DNA of 64,000 nucleotides from Tranzscheliella williamsii (Eukaryota; Basidiomycota; Ustilaginomycetes; Ustilaginales; Ustilaginaceae). Both the position numbers and the translations under genes were made by a program. Shown here piece by piece: positions 32,629-42,685 of this stretch. Within the stretch, counting starts at the first letter, position 1; each line of letters opens with the position of its first letter. The notes under the pieces are model-generated. The model saw nothing but the letters and a program-made list of their open reading frames with translations. It ran no database searches and was not told where the DNA came from. The stretch lies in NCBI GenBank assembly GCA_023212725.1, contig JALBYF010000065.1, positions 1-64,000 on the forward strand, written 5' to 3'.

Positions 32629-35600
32629 ATGGACATGACTTCGCTTCCCGGCGCCTCGTCTGAGGATGCCGAGGCCGGCCCGAGTCAGCCGCACAAACAC
32701 GGTACGCCGTCTTCACCCCTGCCTCAGCAGCATGAACTTTGGTCGCATGATCCTCAGCATCATGTACCCCAGCAACAGCAGATTCAGCAGCACTTGCCTT
32801 CCGAAGATCCTCCCCAGTCACCGCCAGCACAGCGGCTCCCACCGTCGTCATTACCTTCCGCGCACAGTGTCGTACACGATGCCTCGCACGAGCGCGACCA
32901 ATCTACTATAACCGGTCGGTGCACTGCTCTGGTGCCCGAATCCAGCACAAAAAAGCGAAAGCGCTCTGCCAGCCCTCGAGATCTACCAGCATTCTCATCA
33001 TCGTCCCAGCATCTTTCTTCTTGCGACACATTTGTGCCCACAACGCCCCCACTCTCTCGACGTGCAGCTGCGCCTGCCGCAACGTCGTCGCCACCGCCTC
33101 CGCCGTTGGCTGCCTCTGCAGCCGATGACAGACATGGAGCCACTTCATCTGTGAACTCTCTTCGCGGTCTTCCCCTAGCCGATCGGCTGCCGCCGTCGCA
33201 TGCATCCCTAGCACCGTCTCCTTCCAGTGCGCCTTCCTGGCCGTCCTCGTCGTCTCTCCCGTCACCATTACCACCAGCGACCATGTCCCTTTGCCAGACA
33301 TCCACCCCGTTTGGCTTTGCGTCCAACAGCTTCGGATCGCCGCCCATTCCGCATTCGAGCTTGGGCGATACGGCCCGAGCCCCTGAAGAAATGGCTGCAT
33401 CGGGTGCGGCGGCATTGCCAGACTCTACCCGACTCGCTGCGCCGCCACCTGCCAAACGTCTGCATCGGAGCCCAAGCCCTTCCGACCCCAATGGCGACGG
33501 CAATGGCAATGGCAATGGCAATAGCATCAGGCAGGCAGCCACCCCGCTGGCTCGCCCTCCTTTACCTTCTTTTCTTGGCACATCCGCCCCAGACACAGCC
33601 GTTACATCCACTACGCAGCCCACGTCATCTGTTCAGCCAAGAGTCGCGCTGCTAGATCCGCGTGCCGACGACGATCTTTTCCCCAACAGCACCGGCGCCG
33701 CAGCCATCCTCTCTACAACCTCTTCGCCCTCGTCCGCCTCACCTCCGATTCCCGATTCTATTCCCGGCGTGCGCTCGTCAGCCGTGCCTGACGCGTCCCT
33801 CTCAGCCAACGACCGCCCTCATCCACCAAATTCCGATTCGACTTGCAGTCTGCCGCCACGCGCCAACGATATCACGCCCCTCACTAGCAGTTCCTCCGAT
33901 GGAGCGGCGTTCCCTTCCATTACAATTGCCGACGGCGACCAGAACAAAATATTGCAGCATGACGCGTCCCGATCTTCACCCGATCGATCCCTGATCGCTG
34001 CCGACACTGAGTCCGCTCGTGCAACCCCACCCGGGCCGAACTCAATGGCTCCGCAACCCACCAGCTCGACGTTGGCAGTAGGGCCCCTACAACACTTTTC
34101 AAGCAAACTCGAGCTTTCTCCACCGACGCCTGCGTCACTCGATACCACTGCTGATGCTGCCCATGCCACCTCACAGCTGCTTGCGCATGCCGCTGCGCGT
34201 TCGTCCTCCTGCACCGCCCCATCTGTCGAGCATGCCGTCGACCCGGGGGTCACTGTCGGCGAAGTGACCGAAGTGAATGGTTCGATAGAGGCAAATGAGG
34301 ATGGCGAGCTGGCGCCGGAGGTGGAGGAATCAAACGCTCAGCTCTCTGCTCCTTTGACCTCTGTTCCGGGCACAGCATCAAGCCAGATGCAGAGTAGCGC
34401 GTCCACCTCGGGAGACCAGACGCCAGAACCAATTTCTACCGACATCAGCGTCAGGCCGGGCATAGATAGTCTGTTCAGCATCAAGAAAGAAATGCTCGAC
34501 AATGATGCTATACCCGCCGCTGCTGCCAATCTCTTGTCGGCGGTGCAAAAGGCGCGCAAAGCGGCGGCCATCCGCAGTCCCGTGCCGGGTCAGAGTCGAG
34601 CTCGCAGTGGCGCCGTTACGCCTGTTCCCACTCTGCTTGTACCTGCTCTCAAGCACGAGGCAGTCGACTCCAGTGCCAATGTTTCGAGAGGATCCACTCC
34701 CACGCGCACTTCGTTCGGTAGGGCCAAGCGCCGCAAGAAGGAGCGTAGCACAGCAAAGGCAACGCCAATACCCTCTCTTCCCAGCATCGAGGCGAGCGAG
34801 CGTCGGCGCTCTGCAAGGGTCGCCAAAGTCGCCACCACCGCATCTACCGACGCCTCTTCTACGCCCAATCTGGCGCAGTTTGGCTTCTCTCCCTTTCTCG
34901 AGCAGCTCATCATGGCTTCTCGCGACAACGATCGCCGTACTCGTTCGGGTGTTCGCGCTGTACGGCCCTCCGCCGATCGCATCCCGAACAAAGCCAAGCG
35001 TCCCTCGACCAAAAGCAAAACCAAAGAGCTGGACTCGGATGGTACTGACGAACAAGTTAAGAGAGAGTACGTTTCCTCTGACCCTATCACCGCTATCCGC
35101 CTTTTCCTCAGCACTAACCTATCCCTCTGTTTGCCTTTTCTTAGACTCTATCGTCAACTCTGCATTCTCTCGTATCAGCTTCAGGCCGATCTCGAGATGG
35201 TACCATTCAAGACTCTGCAGCAGCTCGAAGCGGAGCATGCCACGCCTCCTCCTGGGACAGCTCCCACCAGCCCCGATACTCGATCCGTCCAGCCGGGACC
35301 TGCCAAGGGAATACAGAGCATGGAACTTACATCTAAGCCAGCCGTTGCAGCACCGTATTCTGGCTATAATGACCTTAAGGCGGAGCACAAGGCCGATTTT
35401 TCTGAAGGTCCGCCTGCTACTATGTTGCCCCCTCCGAAAGCCTTTTCCCCCGAATCTTCGCCGGAGATATCCTTGATGGAGAGTATCCGGCCACGACGTA
35501 CCTTTCCAGAGGGATTGCAAACGACTACACAGTCTGTCCATAATCATGGCAGGCTCGGTAGCGCCATGGACATGGAAACCGAAGAGATCGTGTCACCCAT

Positions 35601-37317
35601 GCAACGGCCTAGCCGCCCTAACGTTATGTCTATCTCGGCGCTTATGAGCGCACCTTCGCCCGCTCCGGCATATGCGCATACTCCAAATCCCCCCCGGTCG
35701 CCTTCTCCGCTAAGGCAGGCAGCATCTACAAGTGTCTGGACCCAGGAGGATGAGATGGCCACGACTATTCTGCAAGCTTTCGCCCATGCCGTTCCCAAGC
35801 TCGATACGACCGAACTGGACCGGCTCACGCAGATTGCGCAGCTGGCCGCTCTTGATGTTCCCCTCCCCTCTCGAGTTGGCTCGCTCGAGCCCATCCAAAA
35901 TCAAGGCCCCGCGCCTGAGCCGCCGAGCAAGTTCGATTCGTTGACCTTGAATCCCTTTGATCAGGTGGATACTCAAGCAATGTACGATGTGGAGGAGGCA
36001 GAGTATGTCAAGGAAAAGGATGCCAGAGTGGAGCTGTACGAGACGGTCAAGTATCTCTCGTTCTTTGACGAAGTGGTAGATGAGTGGAGAGCTGGCGAGC
36101 TGTCTCGTCTACGTCTTCACCTGGAGCTCCGCAAAGCCGAGGTCGATCGCATCTGGAGTTGCGATCGCAAGCTCGCTTGGTCGAACTTTGTCGACGATCG
36201 CGCCGGCGTTCTGTACCGCACACCCGCTTTCGAGGCCAATCATGCAAAGTGGCAGGCCAAGATGGAGCTCGACCTGCTTGCCGTGCACAAGAGAAAGACA
36301 AAGGGCTTGTCTAAGCTCACCAAGCACATCTGGCGGCCCACCGAGGTCGAGGGTATCGCGGCGACGCGGCATGACCTGTACGACAAGTACGGAGCCTTTG
36401 TGTCAGGAGCCAAGTATCCTGACCCCCAGGATGTGCTCGTACGTGCCGACCTCGACAGAATCCGCCAGGCCAAGCCTGCGCAGCCTGTGGTCTCTCCTCC
36501 TTCTGCCGCAGCGGATGGCACACGAGCCGATGACGTGCCATTACCCTTGGAGGCCGAACTTGAGCCGCTGATGTCAGACGAGTCAGGCCTAGAATCTGGC
36601 TACGGCTCGGACTCTGGCTCGGAGTATACCACGTCCTCTGGCATCTCTTCCTTGCCATCTTTCAGCTCCGTCTACGATTCGCCTGTTATGCACAGTATCG
36701 AGGAGATCGACGCGGCCTCTGCCGAGGGCGAAGCCGACGGCCCAGCATCAGCGGGTCTGTCGATGGATGAGTTGACAGCGGAGGGTGCATCCGACTCCGA
36801 GGTCGAAAAGGCTGGGGGCGTGCCTCTAGCGCAGAACGGTACCGACGCTTCCGGCCCTCCCTCGGGCTACCAAACACCTGTGGACGAGAGCCAAGCCGCC
36901 TTGCCCAGCCTCGGCGGCAAGGCGCCATCCCGTTCGCAGAAGAAGAAGAAGAAGAAGCCGCCGCCGCCTGGAGTGCGGCTGTGGAAGCAAGGCCAGGTCC
37001 AGCAGGACCCGATGCCTGGCGAGGTGCCTCTGGTGCCCTTCCATGGCTACTCTGGGCCTGCGTATCCTTACGCCCGCCAGCCTCTGCCACCCACAGGGTA
37101 CGAGCCGTTTGCGCCTCCGCTAGGCGGCCTGCCGCCAGCCGAGCGGCCGTACGACGCGTACTACCAGCAGCGGCTGCATGAGCAGCACATGTACGAGTGG
37201 CGCCTGCACGAGGACGAGCATCGGCGGCAGCAGCAGCAGCAGCAGCACCCCCCGCTCCACCCGCACTACCCGCCGCACCCGCCGCAGCATCCGCCCTACC
37301 TCGACTGGCCCTACTAG
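32629..37317 (+). CDS. Large disordered, probably nuclear protein of unknown function
   Basis: Exons 32629-35066 and 35145-37317 give 1,536 aa. The 78-nt intron has a GTACGT donor, a CTAAC branch-like site at 35115 and a TTAG acceptor. It lacks stops, so retention would also stay in frame. The first 730 residues are Ser/Pro/Ala-rich. Basic patches (RAKRRKKERS near residue 700, ERRRSARVAK) look like nuclear signals. The only region with fold-like character is about residues 1110-1290: EEAEYVKEKDARVELYETVK, YLSFFDEVVDEWRAGEL, then a charged helical stretch and KLTKHIWRPTEVEGI. This could be a helical interaction domain of a chromatin factor, but I cannot name the family. A KKKKKKPPPPG motif and Gln/His/Pro-rich end follow. 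The first ATG was chosen; ATG 32635 is also possible. Confidence 0.75.
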   Translation: MDMTSLPGASSEDAEAGPSQPHKHGTPSSPLPQQHELWSHDPQHHVPQQQQIQQHLPSEDPPQSPPAQRLPPSSLPSAHSVVHDASHERDQSTITGRCTALVPESSTKKRKRSASPRDLPAFSSSSQHLSSCDTFVPTTPPLSRRAAAPAATSSPPPPPLAASAADDRHGATSSVNSLRGLPLADRLPPSHASLAPSPSSAPSWPSSSSLPSPLPPATMSLCQTSTPFGFASNSFGSPPIPHSSLGDTARAPEEMAASGAAALPDSTRLAAPPPAKRLHRSPSPSDPNGDGNGNGNGNSIRQAATPLARPPLPSFLGTSAPDTAVTSTTQPTSSVQPRVALLDPRADDDLFPNSTGAAAILSTTSSPSSASPPIPDSIPGVRSSAVPDASLSANDRPHPPNSDSTCSLPPRANDITPLTSSSSDGAAFPSITIADGDQNKILQHDASRSSPDRSLIAADTESARATPPGPNSMAPQPTSSTLAVGPLQHFSSKLELSPPTPASLDTTADAAHATSQLLAHAAARSSSCTAPSVEHAVDPGVTVGEVTEVNGSIEANEDGELAPEVEESNAQLSAPLTSVPGTASSQMQSSASTSGDQTPEPISTDISVRPGIDSLFSIKKEMLDNDAIPAAAANLLSAVQKARKAAAIRSPVPGQSRARSGAVTPVPTLLVPALKHEAVDSSANVSRGSTPTRTSFGRAKRRKKERSTAKATPIPSLPSIEASERRRSARVAKVATTASTDASSTPNLAQFGFSPFLEQLIMASRDNDRRTRSGVRAVRPSADRIPNKAKRPSTKSKTKELDSDGTDEQVKREYVSSDPITAIRLFLSTNLSLCLPFLRLYRQLCILSYQLQADLEMVPFKTLQQLEAEHATPPPGTAPTSPDTRSVQPGPAKGIQSMELTSKPAVAAPYSGYNDLKAEHKADFSEGPPATMLPPPKAFSPESSPEISLMESIRPRRTFPEGLQTTTQSVHNHGRLGSAMDMETEEIVSPMQRPSRPNVMSISALMSAPSPAPAYAHTPNPPRSPSPLRQAASTSVWTQEDEMATTILQAFAHAVPKLDTTELDRLTQIAQLAALDVPLPSRVGSLEPIQNQGPAPEPPSKFDSLTLNPFDQVDTQAMYDVEEAEYVKEKDARVELYETVKYLSFFDEVVDEWRAGELSRLRLHLELRKAEVDRIWSCDRKLAWSNFVDDRAGVLYRTPAFEANHAKWQAKMELDLLAVHKRKTKGLSKLTKHIWRPTEVEGIAATRHDLYDKYGAFVSGAKYPDPQDVLVRADLDRIRQAKPAQPVVSPPSAAADGTRADDVPLPLEAELEPLMSDESGLESGYGSDSGSEYTTSSGISSLPSFSSVYDSPVMHSIEEIDAASAEGEADGPASAGLSMDELTAEGASDSEVEKAGGVPLAQNGTDASGPPSGYQTPVDESQAALPSLGGKAPSRSQKKKKKKPPPPGVRLWKQGQVQQDPMPGEVPLVPFHGYSGPAYPYARQPLPPTGYEPFAPPLGGLPPAERPYDAYYQQRLHEQHMYEWRLHEDEHRRQQQQQQHPPLHPHYPPHPPQHPPYLDWPY
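37226..37248 (+). repeat. CAG run coding Gln near the C-terminus
   Basis: About seven CAG codons precede a His/Pro-rich tail in the large disordered protein. Confidence 0.75.
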
Positions 37318-38115
37318 CACGCACCGCCCGCCTAACCCGCCGGATCCGCTCTTTAGGGCTGAGCACCCTTCTGCCTCTCGTCCCTGCGCAGCCCTATCCA
37401 TGCGAGCCTGCGCCGTGTGGCCGCTTCCATGTACTTGTGCCGTTCGCCTCCAGCCCCCTCCCCCTAACCCAACGCTACCGACCTCGAAACTGTACACAAG
37501 CGACACGGCCATGTTCTACCTTGCCACTCTGGCATGATCTGTATTTATAACAATGAATCTACAAAGCATCTAGAAGTATTCACGACAAGGCGAGCGTCGG
37601 GTGGTTCGCGCGTGGCCCGTGCTTGTAGCAGCGCAGTGGACTGTCATGCAGAGGCAAGCAAGGCAAGCAAGGCAAGCAAGGCAAGCAAGGCAAGCAAGGC
37701 AAGCAAGGCAAGCAAGGCAAGCAAGGCAAGCAAGACAAGGCAAGGCAAAGCAAGGCAAGCGGGTCAGCGGTGGGCTCGGCGGCAAAACGGGGCGTGCGCG
37801 CCTGGTCAGACAAGGCTGAAACTTGAATGTATTTGATTGTCTTCAAGGTGATTAAGACTAACGAGATTCCTAGTCAAATGTGGTTGATCATCATGTGGGC
37901 GCGTGCCGCGGGGGGCTACTTACCTCTTGGCGGGTGGTGGTGGTCGAGAGGCAAGCATGAAGCGCCGCGGCCGGGTGCAAAAGTGCGAATTTTCGGCTGC
38001 CTTTTTTTCACCGCGAGAAGACCGCGATCACGAAGTGAATCCGATTTAGGCGCGTGTTAGAGCGGGTGTTTGCGTGCCGCAGTTGGGGGACATGTCGGAT
38101 TGCGGGCTGGCGGGG
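37318..38115. other. Convergent intergenic region with a tandem repeat
   Basis: No gene. It contains the 9-bp tandem repeat at 37653-37733. Apparent Lys-Ala-Ser or Leu-Ala-Cys repeat peptides in it are just readings of that repeat. Confidence 0.6.
37653..37733 (+). repeat. 9-bp minisatellite, nine perfect copies
   Basis: The unit GGCAAGCAA is repeated nine times without error over 81 bases. Degenerate GCAAG units then continue to about 37760. Perfect copies suggest recent expansion. It sits between two converging genes. Confidence 0.95.
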
Positions 38116-39360
38116 TTAGGAGACGCAGGGGCGGGCGGGCGGGGTGCGTGCAGCGGAGGGGGGTTTGGTGGGCGAGAGGCTGCGCGCGCGGGCGAGCTGG
38201 GCGCGGCGGACGGCGGGGGAGGGGGGAATGCGTGCGGGGGGCGGTGGTGGTGCTTTGTGGGGGGCTGCGGTGGCGCGGGGGGGGAACGGGTCGACGTTTT
38301 CAGCGTCGGCGAAGGGTGGCAAGGGCGTGGTTGCGGAGCGGAGGCGGCGGGGGGCGAGGGTGGCGGCGCGGTGGGGCGGCGGCTGGCGGGCGCGCAGCTC
38401 GGTGACCGAGGCGCTTGGCCGCAGCAAGCGCGCCGGCTTGGGGGTTTCGTCGCGCGCGCGCGGAGGGGTGGTGCGCGGCGGGTCGGCGCGGCGCAGCTGC
38501 GCCCAGAAGTAGCGGAACTCGAGGCAGAGCAGATCGGTCTGCTTGCACGCACGGCTGCGGTAGGCATCGTCGGCGCGCGCCACGCTCTCGGCGCACCGGT
38601 GGCTCAGCTCGACAATCTGCTGCAGCCCGCCCATCTCCCCAAACCGCTCCTGCGCGCGCCCGTCGTCCACCAGCACACACATGAGCAGATCCAGCGCAAA
38701 CCCCGACGGCAGCGCCAACGGCACCTCCCCCTCGCCCCCCCCCACCGCCACCAGCACCGGCGGCAACACATCCAGACAGTACCCCGCCAGCACCACCTGC
38801 AGCAGCAGCTCCAGCGTCGACTTGCGCCGCATCACCCGCCGCGTCGCCCCACTGCACAGCGTCAGCCCCTGCAGAATCGTCATGCTTACCCCCGCCTCGC
38901 TCGCCGCGTACCGCAGCCGCTCCCCCTCATCCTTCGCCGCCGAGACCGAAGCGCCGCCGTGCCGCGCTTCGTGTTGGCGCGCGAGATCGGCGTGCAGCCG
39001 GTAGAGATGCGAGACCAGCACCTCCGCCAGACTGTACCCGGCCACCTCTTGCAGCGCCCAGAATGTCGGCGCGCGGTCGAGCCCCACCAGCCTGGTGCGC
39101 GCCGGGCGGGTGTAGTCGACAAGCGCCAGCTCGATCGCGTTCAGCCCAGCGATGCGCTCGGCCGGCGTAGACAGCGGCGACCTCAGCACGTCGATCCACG
39201 ACTCGATTGTCTCTTCCAGCGCATCGCCCCTCCCCGACACCGCCGACCCGTGCCGCCTGCTGCGCTGCGTCGGCGTCGTCGACCGCGACGTGTGTGGTGA
39301 CGACGTGGACATCTTGCTGGCTCCACCGTCGACGCGCGGCTCGTATCGTAAACTTGTCAT
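38116..39360 (-). CDS. cdc14: Septation initiation network protein Cdc14 (SIN component)
   Basis: The protein has 414 aa from the ATG at 39360 (MTSLRYEPRV). Residues about 45-290 resemble the fission-yeast Cdc14 family, the SIN scaffold partner of kinase Sid1. These proteins are unrelated to the budding-yeast phosphatase of the same name. Supporting blocks are an N-terminal helical repeat (ETIESWIDVLRSPLSTPAER, GLNAIELALVDY), FWALQEVAGYSL and the closing CLEFRYFWAQL. The remaining 125 residues are Pro/Arg/Ala-rich with SPTK and TPP sites that could be CDK-phosphorylated. They lie in a strongly G-rich (plus strand) island. Sid1-Cdc14 drives cytokinesis from the spindle pole. The family call comes from recall of the domain, so it is less firm than for the enzymes. 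Confidence 0.72.
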   Translation of the reverse strand: MTSLRYEPRVDGGASKMSTSSPHTSRSTTPTQRSRRHGSAVSGRGDALEETIESWIDVLRSPLSTPAERIAGLNAIELALVDYTRPARTRLVGLDRAPTFWALQEVAGYSLAEVLVSHLYRLHADLARQHEARHGGASVSAAKDEGERLRYAASEAGVSMTILQGLTLCSGATRRVMRRKSTLELLLQVVLAGYCLDVLPPVLVAVGGGEGEVPLALPSGFALDLLMCVLVDDGRAQERFGEMGGLQQIVELSHRCAESVARADDAYRSRACKQTDLLCLEFRYFWAQLRRADPPRTTPPRARDETPKPARLLRPSASVTELRARQPPPHRAATLAPRRLRSATTPLPPFADAENVDPFPPRATAAPHKAPPPPPARIPPSPAVRRAQLARARSLSPTKPPSAARTPPARPCVS

Positions 39361-40447
39361 CGTCCAGGCCAACGTCCGTGTGAAGGCAGTGTGTCAAGCC
39401 GAGCAGGCTCGGCCAAGCAGAACGCCAGGAAAGAAACAATCTCACCCGGACGCTTACATACAGCCACACTTGAGGCGCTGAAGTGGCCGAGTGATGGCCC
39501 AAGATGATATGTGCCGGTAAAGAAATAGACAGGCTTGACTAGGTTTTGATGACGGAGCTTCAATCTTGTCTGTGGTTGCGCCTTCCACCTCCTCGGTCGT
39601 TGCCTGTGGCAGCTCGTTGTATGTGCCGCGCCCTTGCCAGCGCGCGTGCCTTGCCAGTGATGTTCCTCTGCGAGCTTGTGTTGAAGTCAAGAGGTTCGAA
39701 GGCAGCGAGCGACGGGTTCGGTGTCCTGGCTTCTTGGTTGCTCATCTGTGTGTGGTAATGCCGCAAGAGTCGCGCCTAAACGCAGTGGCCAGTAATGAGT
39801 GGCACTTGGAAGCTGGATCAACTTTGCCGCTTGCATCCTTCTTCTGCACCCTGCCAATCGGCTCCAACTGCCACAACAGCTCATCTCCCCTCCACTCATG
39901 ACACAGCGCCCAGCACGCAGAGCTCATCCGTATCAGGCAGCACATATGAAGTCCCGACTGTAGCGCAGCCCCCGCTTGCTGACCTACTAGCAGCGCCAGC
40001 GAAGCCTGGCTACGGCTACAATGTGAATGACGGACGAAAGGGAAGCGGGGTTTGTTACCTTACTCGCGGAGCTCTAACAGTATTTCAGATCAACACTTAT
40101 GCTCAACTGGGCTGGGCGCGTTGCTCATGATTTCACCGTGGTCAAGTAGAAGAGGTCATGTGACATGCGCATGTACTAGATGATAAGGCTGAGCTTTTGG
40201 GATCTCACATTTTTATTTCGTTCAAAGGGTCTGACCGCACGCTTCGCCTCATGCCTCACCAAAGGTGGAGGCGCAGTTGCCTTGCCAGTGCGTCTAGAAC
40301 CTTGACGTCCTTACACCTACCCGGCCGCACTTCGCTTCTCGATGCCAACTGTCGTTCCTCAGCTGAGGCAGGCCGACTGCAGTAGGAGCGTTGAGGAAAT
40401 AAAAGCTCGACAGAGGCGCCGTCGGGAAACGCTCTCGTCAGGAAAGA
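39361..40447. other. Divergent intergenic region (Cdc14/ETP1), 1.1 kb
   Basis: No credible coding frame or RNA gene was recognised; it presumably contains both promoters. Confidence 0.5.
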
Positions 40448-42685
40448 ATGCCCCGGACGGCCGGCGCGCCACCATCTTCTGTGAATGACGAAGAAGCTTC
40501 CTTTTCCATTAGCATCACTCTCCTCGACCCAGCCTGCAACAGCGCATTCGGAGGCCATTTTCAGAGCTCCGCACATAGGCCCCCCATCAGCCACATCTTC
40601 GAAACGCTTCCGGACACCGCTCTGCTGGGTCAGCACGACACGGACTGCAACACCCATCGCAGGTTCTGGTTGCCAGCGACCGCCACCCAGGCATTCGGCT
40701 CCCCGATCGATACACGTTTTGGACCCATAAGGATCGACTGGGCGGACCGAGCTGCCTCGAGCCACATGTCTTCCCACCACGCTGGTCCCTCCTCTTCTGC
40801 CCTGGCGCCCTCTGAACCTCCCTCTCGCTCCAAGGCGTCCAAGAAGAAGCGAGTCTTCCATGCCAAGCAACCGCACATACTACTTCCCGTCGCCAGATTC
40901 GACAAGACGGATTCCTTCGAAGGCGACCCTGCCAACCATGTTGCTAGTTCTACTGGTACGTCTACCGACAAGCAGCTGGCTTCATGTGGCGAAAAGTTCG
41001 AGGGGCTCTCCATCGGTGCTACAGAAGTGGCCTTTGGAATCGTCCACCTCTTCAAGGACAAGCAGGAAGCCACTTCCAGCTTGAATACAAGCTCAGCAAA
41101 CCTCGATAGCCAGCTCCCCGACTCGGATGTAGGCTCTATCGTCGCGGTTCTAGCTGTCCCGTACTACCTGACCGCCTCGCACTTCCTGTCGTTCATCGAG
41201 CCGGCTGTGGAGGCTATCACCCAGCTAAGGATGATCCGAGATATCCACCCGAACCGCTGCATGGTGCTCATCAAGTTTCGTGATGCCAAGGACGCCGAGG
41301 ATTTCCACAAGATGTTCAACGGCCAGCCATTCAATGCTATGGATCCACAGGAGATATGCCAGGTCGTCTATGTCACTTCGCTCACCGTGTCACGCCAGAG
41401 CTCCCTTCCTCTCACCTACCCGACCCTTGCCAATTCCGATCCATGGCCGCTACGTGCCACCTCTCTGGGGGGAGGCTACGAGCTGCCGACCTGCCCCGTC
41501 TGTCTGGAGCGGATGGACAGCTCGGTCACCGGACTCATGACCATCTCCTGTCAACACACCTTCCACTGCTCATGCTTGTCCAAGTGGGGCGAATCGCGGT
41601 GTCCAGTCTGTCGATATTCACAAACAGGACAGCCGCTCACCGCTAGACACCATGGCGCGGCCCGTACATCCATCTCTACAATCGCAACAGCGGAGGCAAC
41701 AGCGTCTGAAGACGGGTCGGACGATGAAGAGCCCAACTCGTGCTCTGTATGCCAGACGCAGCAAGATCTCTGGGTTTGCCTCATTTGTGCATCGATCGGA
41801 TGCGGCCGTTACAAGCAGGGCCATGCGCATAGGCACTTTAGCGAGACGGGCCACCTGTACAGCTTGGAGCTGGAAACGCAACGAGTATGGGATTATGCTG
41901 GCGACGGCTACGTCCATCGTTTGATTCAGAACAAAGCCGACGGAAAGCTGGTGGAGCTGCCGTCGGCCTCTTCGGCCAGCGGCACCCCCGAGCGCGCTCG
42001 AAAGCTGCCGACATCGGCCAGCTACGCCTCTGCCATGTCAACCAACGGCACAAAACACTCTGGACCACCTGCGGAGTACTTGGCACGAACACGGCCGTCA
42101 GAGACCGATCAACGCGATGACCGTCGCGACGAGCCGGGATCGTCTCACGAGGCGGGGCCAAGCACAGCGCCAGATGAAAAGATCGAGGCCATCGGGCTGG
42201 AATACTCGTACCTGCTTACTAGCCAGTTGGAGTCACAACGCCATTTCTACGAAGACAAGCTGGACTCGGTGCAGGCGCAGCTCACCGCGCTTGGCGCCGA
42301 CCTCTCTTATCTAAAGGGAAAGGCCATGGCGGTGGACGAGCTGACGAGCAAGACTACTCAACTGGAACACGACAATATGATTTTGAAGCGGGAGAAGGAG
42401 AAAAGCGACAAGAAGGCGGAAAAGGCGATCGAATTAGCGCGCACTCTGGAGCGCGATCTGCACTCCGAAAGGTCGATCAGCAAGGGTCTGATGGAGCGTC
42501 TGGACAAAACCAAGGAGAGCGAGACGGCGTTGACGGCGGAAGTGGTCGACCTGAAGGAGCAGGTGCAGGATCTCATGTTCTTTGTCCAGGCGCGAGACAA
42601 GGTCGACCAGCAAGGCGGCGAAGCCCAAGGCGGCGACCTGGAGATCAAAGCCAAGCCCAACAAGGGCAAAGCCAGGAAAAAGTAG
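40448..42685 (+). CDS. ETP1: BRAP2/ETP1-type RING and UBP zinc-finger ubiquitin ligase
   Basis: A single exon codes 745 aa. Domains in order: a BRAP2 RRM-like domain at about residues 228-315 (SIVAVLAVPYYLTASHFLSF, PNRCMVLIKFRDAKDAEDF); a RING at about 348-390 (CPVCLERMD, CQHTFHCSCLSKW, CPVCRY); a ZnF-UBP at about 430-490 (CSVCQTQQDLWVCLICASIG, CGRYKQGHAHRHF, HLYSLELETQRVWDY); and a coiled coil at about 590-710, before a Lys-rich end. Human BRAP (IMP) restrains Ras-MAPK signalling by ubiquitin ligation and cytoplasmic retention. Yeast Etp1 affects ethanol-related transporter turnover. All zinc ligands appear present, so it should be active. The UBP finger binds free ubiquitin C-termini. Confidence 0.95.
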   Translation: MPRTAGAPPSSVNDEEASFSISITLLDPACNSAFGGHFQSSAHRPPISHIFETLPDTALLGQHDTDCNTHRRFWLPATATQAFGSPIDTRFGPIRIDWADRAASSHMSSHHAGPSSSALAPSEPPSRSKASKKKRVFHAKQPHILLPVARFDKTDSFEGDPANHVASSTGTSTDKQLASCGEKFEGLSIGATEVAFGIVHLFKDKQEATSSLNTSSANLDSQLPDSDVGSIVAVLAVPYYLTASHFLSFIEPAVEAITQLRMIRDIHPNRCMVLIKFRDAKDAEDFHKMFNGQPFNAMDPQEICQVVYVTSLTVSRQSSLPLTYPTLANSDPWPLRATSLGGGYELPTCPVCLERMDSSVTGLMTISCQHTFHCSCLSKWGESRCPVCRYSQTGQPLTARHHGAARTSISTIATAEATASEDGSDDEEPNSCSVCQTQQDLWVCLICASIGCGRYKQGHAHRHFSETGHLYSLELETQRVWDYAGDGYVHRLIQNKADGKLVELPSASSASGTPERARKLPTSASYASAMSTNGTKHSGPPAEYLARTRPSETDQRDDRRDEPGSSHEAGPSTAPDEKIEAIGLEYSYLLTSQLESQRHFYEDKLDSVQAQLTALGADLSYLKGKAMAVDELTSKTTQLEHDNMILKREKEKSDKKAEKAIELARTLERDLHSERSISKGLMERLDKTKESETALTAEVVDLKEQVQDLMFFVQARDKVDQQGGEAQGGDLEIKAKPNKGKARKK

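Noticed and set aside
37534..37846. Repeat peptides (Lys-Ala-Ser or Leu-Ala-Cys) in several frames
   Set aside because: They are translations of the 9-bp minisatellite; no conserved gene context.
38074..39300. 408-codon plus-strand frame opposite Cdc14
   Set aside because: It is the antisense shadow of the Cdc14 gene in a GC-rich island. The protein is Gly/Arg-rich without domain features.
38116..39360. Dual-specificity phosphatase Cdc14
   Set aside because: No HCxxGxxR motif. Only the unrelated fission-yeast SIN protein of the same name fits.
39690..39705. B-box-like GGTTCGAA
   Set aside because: The sequence after it does not fit the consensus, and no A box lies upstream.
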